A DNA stretch of 64,000 nt from JBDIAG01 sp047974565 (GTDB taxonomy: Bacteria > Actinomycetota > Actinomycetes > Actinomycetales > CAWJMD01): NCBI GenBank assembly GCA_047974565.1, contig JBKECN010000057.1, positions 1 to 64,000 of the forward strand. Direction: 5' to 3'. The position numbers were made by a program, and so were the translations under genes. The notes under the pieces were generated by a model. The model worked only from the letters and a program-made list of their open reading frames with translations. It was not told the origin of the DNA and searched no databases. Positions 60,237 to 64,000 of this stretch are shown here, piece by piece; position 1 is the first letter of the stretch; each line of letters starts with the position of its first letter.

Positions 60237-62024
60237 TCAGGCGGGGTCGTCCACGTCGACCCCGTGGAGCCGCGCCAAGCCCGCCAGGCCCATCTCGTGG
60301 CCTTGCCCGACGACCCTGAGCCGCCACCGACCACCGCGGCGGTAGATGGTCGCCAGGTGCAGGCTCTGCTCGGTCGTGGCGGCGTCCAGAGTGGCTCGGG
60401 CGAAGATCGCTCCGGCAGCGTCGCTGACAGAAAGTTCGACAGCACCCACATCGGCAAAGGTGTGTCCGTCCGGCAGACAGGCCCAGACCAGGAGCCGGTC
60501 GTCGGTGTCATCCAGGCAATCCATCTCGATGGACAACATCGCCTCTGCCTGAGTGCTGGAATCGAGGAAGAGCGCCCCGTCGTCGGTGCCGGGCTGGTTG
60601 TAGAAGACGAAATCCTCGTCCACCCGGACCTTCTCATCCGAACCGCATCGGAAGGCAACCACGTCCACGTCGCGCTGCGCGGTCTGCTGGCTCTGCAGCC
60701 AGGAGGTCACCAACTGCCAGGAGGCCACCTCCTCCGGCAGATCGACCACCTGCCCGCGAACCAGTGTCGTGTGGTCGGCCACAGCCGAGCCGAGGACAGC
60801 CGCCACGGCGCCGGCCGGAGCGGCGAGCGATTCCAGCGTGGTCGGGTCCAGCCAGGTGAGCCCGGCTTCGAGTACCCGCGGCCAGCGCGCATCGCGATCC
60901 GCTCCGTGCAGGGCCACGACGTCGGTAACGGTCTGGGTGAGCATGACGCGTGGAGCGCCGCCGCGCTCGCCTATCCGCTCACGCACCTGGGCCGCCTCAC
61001 CGTGCAGACCACCGAGAACGAGCACGCGACGGCCGGCCATCGGGCCCGTGCGCCGCGCGACCGGCTTGGCGGCGACGGCCGGTCCAGTGCTGCTCTGCTC
61101 CTGCCTCGTCCCGGGCAGAATCGATCCGAGCAGAGCCAGAAACTCCTCCTCATCGACCACGGGTGTGCCGTGCTTGTCAGCTGCCCGCAACTTCCCGCTA
61201 CCTGAGTCGGGGTCATTGGACACGAGCAGACTCGTCCTGCCCGAAACGCTGTTCATCGCGGACAGACCGGCGGCATAGCCTCGATCGAGGATGGTGTGGC
61301 GTGGCAACTCGGTCTCACCTGTGACCACGAAAGCCATGCCCTGAACCAGATTCGTGCCTGACCGCCAACGGCCTGGGTTGGCATACGGCGAAACTTGGGA
61401 GCGACGAGTATGCCGCGGCCGCCCCGCCAGAGCGCAGGTCGCCAACGGAAGCGTGATCGCGAAGGTGTACGAATCGCTCAGCAGATGCCGCAGCACCTCC
61501 ACCAGGGCGTCGGCATCCCCTTCGGCGTCGTGGTACCGCCACTGGGCAACCCCGAAGAAGCCGGCCACAGTAGCCAACCCGTAATCCTCGAGCGGAAGGT
61601 CCAGACGGCGGGCCAGGTCCCGGGTGCACAGCCGGTTGTTGACCGGGACCCGTTGACCCAGCCGGTCGAACTCCGCCTCCAGCATCTCGAAGTCGAAGCG
61701 TGCGTTGTGAGCCACGAGAACCCGGTCGCTGAGCAGTTCACCGATCTGCTGGGCAACATCGACGAACGTCGGTGCGCCCACCAGCCGATCCGGGGTAATG
61801 CCGTGGATCTCGACGGGCCCCGGATGACACTGCGGGTCCACCAGGGTGGACCACCGGTCGGTGACGGTGCCATCGGCCGTCATCCGCCTGATCGCTACTT
61901 GGACCACCCGATCGCGACCTGGCACCAGGCCGGTGGTCTCACAGTCGACGACCGCATAGTCCAGCGGAAACGCCGTCGCGACCGGCACACCAAGTGGGCC
62001 CCCATGCGTGAAAAGCACAACCAT
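60237..62024 (-). CDS. DEDDh exonuclease-BRCT-TerD fusion protein
   Basis: 595-aa multidomain protein. Residues 17-180: DnaQ-like 3'-5' exonuclease with Exo I DYAVVDCETTGL, Exo II VAHNARFDFEML and Exo III YHDAEGDADALVEVL, all acidic residues intact. Residues 220-310: BRCT domain (GMAFVVTGETELPRHTILDRGYAAGLSAMNSVSGRTSLLVSND). Residues 330-410: a second BRCT-like segment (GRRVLVLGGLHGEAAQVRERIGERGGAPR). Residues 415-590: TerD domain (DVDVVAFRCGSDEKVRVDEDFVFYNQPGTDDGALFLD, TIYRRGGRWRLRVVGQGHEMGLAGLARLHGVDV). The usual GWD calcium-site segment of TerD is not seen. The start is ATG 62024 after GAGGGGG. Likely roles are in DNA damage, stress or phage response, by inference. Confidence 0.92.
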   Translation of the reverse strand: MVVLFTHGGPLGVPVATAFPLDYAVVDCETTGLVPGRDRVVQVAIRRMTADGTVTDRWSTLVDPQCHPGPVEIHGITPDRLVGAPTFVDVAQQIGELLSDRVLVAHNARFDFEMLEAEFDRLGQRVPVNNRLCTRDLARRLDLPLEDYGLATVAGFFGVAQWRYHDAEGDADALVEVLRHLLSDSYTFAITLPLATCALAGRPRHTRRSQVSPYANPGRWRSGTNLVQGMAFVVTGETELPRHTILDRGYAAGLSAMNSVSGRTSLLVSNDPDSGSGKLRAADKHGTPVVDEEEFLALLGSILPGTRQEQSSTGPAVAAKPVARRTGPMAGRRVLVLGGLHGEAAQVRERIGERGGAPRVMLTQTVTDVVALHGADRDARWPRVLEAGLTWLDPTTLESLAAPAGAVAAVLGSAVADHTTLVRGQVVDLPEEVASWQLVTSWLQSQQTAQRDVDVVAFRCGSDEKVRVDEDFVFYNQPGTDDGALFLDSSTQAEAMLSIEMDCLDDTDDRLLVWACLPDGHTFADVGAVELSVSDAAGAIFARATLDAATTEQSLHLATIYRRGGRWRLRVVGQGHEMGLAGLARLHGVDVDDPA

Positions 62025-62166
62025 CCCCCCTCGACCCGAGCCTGCCACCCCCCTGCGGGAAGCGACCCAGCACAGCGCAGCCTACGGGCCGGATGGCCGC
62101 CCATAGGGGAGAACCAGAACTTTCGTGACTTACGGCTAGCGCGCTCCGCGCGCCGACCCAGGCCAG

Positions 62167-62203
62167 TGAACACTTCTAAGTCCCACAGACCCAAAAGTGT
62201 TCA
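62167..62203. promoter_or_regulatory. Inverted repeat between the TerD-fusion and PH genes
   Basis: TGAACACTT (62167-62175) and AAGTGTTCA (62195-62203) are perfect 9-bp complements around a 19-base spacer. It lies between the PH-gene stop and the TerD-fusion start, so it may be an operator or part of a terminator. Confidence 0.45.
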
Positions 62204-62254
62204 GTGGAGCCGGAGAGGGAGTGACACCCCGGGCCGATCACCTCGCAGCCAGGC

Positions 62255-64000
62255 TCAGCCGCGTTTGATCAGGTCCACCGGGCGAGGGGCCTGGGCACGC
62301 ATCCACTGCTCCGGGCCTGTGGCGGACCGGGCCAGGCGGGCGCGGTTCGCCTGGTCCATCAGCAGCCGGCCGGCGATCTCCTGGTCCAGGTGCGCAGCGA
62401 CCGGGCGCACCGGGCCGGGGGTGGAGTGCACCACCATGCTCGCCAGCTTGAGCCTGCGCTGCACCGGCCCCTGGGTCAGGCCCAGGCTCTGGGTACGCGC
62501 GTGTGGCACGATCGCCAACCGCCGGGTGAGCCGTCCCGAGCGCAATAGCAATGCGGTGGTGGTGACCGCGAAGCCGTTGCGCCGCCAACTGATCGGGTCC
62601 AACCACACCGAGCGTGGTGGCGCCCCGACGAAGGACGGCCCAGCGTCGGAGGCGACCGGCCAGGCCGGCCCGTCCCAGCCGATGCCCTGGTCGAGCAGGG
62701 CGACCGGGTGCCGCGTGCCCAGATCGGGTAGCACTTGGGCCAGCAGCAGATAGGCCTCGTCCCGGGTCGCGGCCGGCATCAGCACCGTCGACTCGTTTCC
62801 GGGGCCACCACCGCCGACGCCGTAGCCGGCGACATTGACCCGAACCAGCCACCAGCCCCTTGCCCGCCAGAGCAGCGGCTGCCTCAGTTGCACGGCCTGC
62901 ACCCGGCCGGGCGGGACGGTCTGGGTGCGGGTCTCGAGCAGTCCGTGACGCAGCCGCAGACCGTCCGGGGACACCGCCACGGTGAAGTTGAAACCACGCG
63001 AGAAGCGCGCCCACACCGTGGACGCCGAGGCCAGCACGATCGGGATCGCGGTGAAGATCGCCCCGGGAGCGAAGACCACGGCCACCGCGACACCGACGAG
63101 CATCAGCACCGCGATGATCGTGTCCGAGTTCAGGAGCAGCGAGCCGATCAATCGGCCCGGGCTCAGAGCCATCAGTTGCCGCTCGGGCGCCGCCGGCGCC
63201 TCAGACCCGGTGTAGTCCACCCCGGCGGCCTGGGCCAGCAGCACATTGCGCAGCCTCTCGGCGTCGACGTCCTTGAGGTACTGCAGCCGGATGTCCGAGC
63301 CCGCGCCCCCGGCGACCTCGAGGCGCAACTCGCTGAGCCCGAAGATCCGGCCCAGCAGAGGCTGGACGACGTCCACCGCCTGCAGCCGATCGAGCCGGGC
63401 ATGTCGTTGCTGGCGGAACAGGATGCCGACCTCGTGCTCGAGCGAGCCGTTGCGCACCCGGTACCTGGTCTTGCGCCAGGACAAGGTGGCCCAGCCGCCG
63501 ATCGCCGTGAGGACGATGAGGACCCCGATCGCGAGGACGATGATGTTGTTGAAAGTGCCCAGGCTTGGGAAGATCTCGACCCAGACCTGACCCGAGCGCA
63601 TCGCCTCGGCCATGGCGCGCAACTGGGAGTAGTTCTGTTGGGTGAAGATGGCCAGCGCGGCGACGATGATCTTCCAGGAGCGCAGGAAGGGCGTGACCCG
63701 GTGCAGCCGGTGCCAGCCCTCGGCGTCGGTGACGCCGGGCAGGTTGCTGGTATCGGGATCTGCGGGTGGCTCGGGGTTCTGGCCGGCTGGCTCGCCGAGC
63801 GCGGGGTGCCTGACGAGCGCGGTGGATGACGAACGATCAGGCCCCTGGGATCCGTGCTCGGTTGCTGGGTTCGGAGTAGGTGGCGCCCATCCGGGCTGAC
63901 TCGACGGGCCGGGTGATGACAGCAGGCCGGGAGATTGCGGTGGGCCGGGATCAGGCCGGTGGGCCGCTGGAGGAGGTGCCTGCTCGGGAGAGGTTTGGCG
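62255..64000 (-). CDS. YdbT-like PH-domain membrane protein, 5' partial
   Basis: At least 581 residues; the frame stays open to the right edge, so the start lies beyond 64000. An apparent TTG start at 63622 is internal, because the upstream codons encode a conserved-looking membrane segment. From the edge: about 85 residues of Pro/Ser-rich disordered sequence, GVTDAEGWHRLHRVTPFLRSWKIIVAALAIF (helix 1), IIVLAIGVLIVLTAIGGWATL (helix 2), then a bacterial PH domain (TRYRVRNGSLEHEVGILFRQQRHARLDRLQAVDVVQPLLGRIFGL). Two more helix-pair/PH units follow (RQPLLWRARGWWLVRV, LTRRLAIVPHARTQSLGLTQG). Function unknown. Confidence 0.9.
   Translation of the reverse strand, partial: RQTSPEQAPPPAAHRPDPGPPQSPGLLSSPGPSSQPGWAPPTPNPATEHGSQGPDRSSSTALVRHPALGEPAGQNPEPPADPDTSNLPGVTDAEGWHRLHRVTPFLRSWKIIVAALAIFTQQNYSQLRAMAEAMRSGQVWVEIFPSLGTFNNIIVLAIGVLIVLTAIGGWATLSWRKTRYRVRNGSLEHEVGILFRQQRHARLDRLQAVDVVQPLLGRIFGLSELRLEVAGGAGSDIRLQYLKDVDAERLRNVLLAQAAGVDYTGSEAPAAPERQLMALSPGRLIGSLLLNSDTIIAVLMLVGVAVAVVFAPGAIFTAIPIVLASASTVWARFSRGFNFTVAVSPDGLRLRHGLLETRTQTVPPGRVQAVQLRQPLLWRARGWWLVRVNVAGYGVGGGGPGNESTVLMPAATRDEAYLLLAQVLPDLGTRHPVALLDQGIGWDGPAWPVASDAGPSFVGAPPRSVWLDPISWRRNGFAVTTTALLLRSGRLTRRLAIVPHARTQSLGLTQGPVQRRLKLASMVVHSTPGPVRPVAAHLDQEIAGRLLMDQANRARLARSATGPEQWMRAQAPRPVDLIKRG

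Noticed and set aside
60237..62024. DNA polymerase III epsilon subunit (dnaQ)
   Set aside because: The exonuclease domain is DnaQ-like, but the BRCT and TerD regions rule out an ordinary proofreading subunit.

Overview
The window is chromosomal DNA from a high-GC Gram-positive bacterium of the Actinomycetota. The evidence is GC-rich codon use, Lsr2, ClpC, DisA, a mycobacterial-type bS22 protein and many ATGA/GTGA stop-start overlaps. The gene set and order, including HemL and a HemD fused to a SUMT-like domain, fit best with Propionibacteriales; this placement is inference. I found no rRNA, tRNA, prophage, insertion sequence or CRISPR array.

Layout. (1) 1-752: a dense array of interspersed 52- and 61-bp repeats, open at the left edge and abutting the 3' end of hemL. 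(2) 772-15653, mainly minus strand: haem synthesis from glutamyl-tRNA (hemA, hemC, hemD fusion, hemB, with hemL further on), RidA, pirin and MarR genes, an EamA exporter, a glutaredoxin, a PlsC acyltransferase, an SDR protein, bS22, a small HTH protein and an AcuC-like deacetylase. With proC and the TIM-barrel gene (18720-20436), this follows the order known from Mycobacterium tuberculosis around Rv0498-Rv0512, but with no rex. (3) 15727-17794: TrkH/TrkA potassium uptake. (4) 20568-26643: accessory genes, including a three-gene TRAP transporter behind a palindromic operator and a Tat-type PGRP amidase. (5) 26640-31896: a membrane protein, radA, disA and mutY, the conserved block around Rv3585-Rv3589. 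(6) 31946-35171: a duplicated module of a small membrane protein plus a secreted B-lectin; the second membrane-protein copy is a relic. (7) 35194-53101: clpC, a FhuF-like protein, an MFS transporter, a heterodimeric ABC exporter, nadC, lysS, a 59-aa membrane protein, lsr2, nadB, panC, a DUF2520 protein and two methyltransferases (compare Rv3596c-Rv3603c). (8) 53128-57993: a four-carbon sugar-acid operon (GntR regulator, DUF1537 kinase, LtnD-like dehydrogenase, GntP permease) with matching operators at two promoters. (9) 58032-64000: peptide deformylase, a DDAH-like hydrolase divergent from an Lrp regulator, an exonuclease-BRCT-TerD fusion, and a PH-domain membrane protein cut by the right edge.

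The least ordinary items are the repeat array at 1-752, the duplicated membrane-protein/B-lectin module at 31946-35171, and the DEDDh exonuclease-BRCT-TerD fusion at 60237-62024. Smaller curiosities are a MarR leader ORF that copies the MarR start, gene ends duplicated across stop codons, a 121-bp convergent coding overlap, and divergent genes whose start codons overlap.
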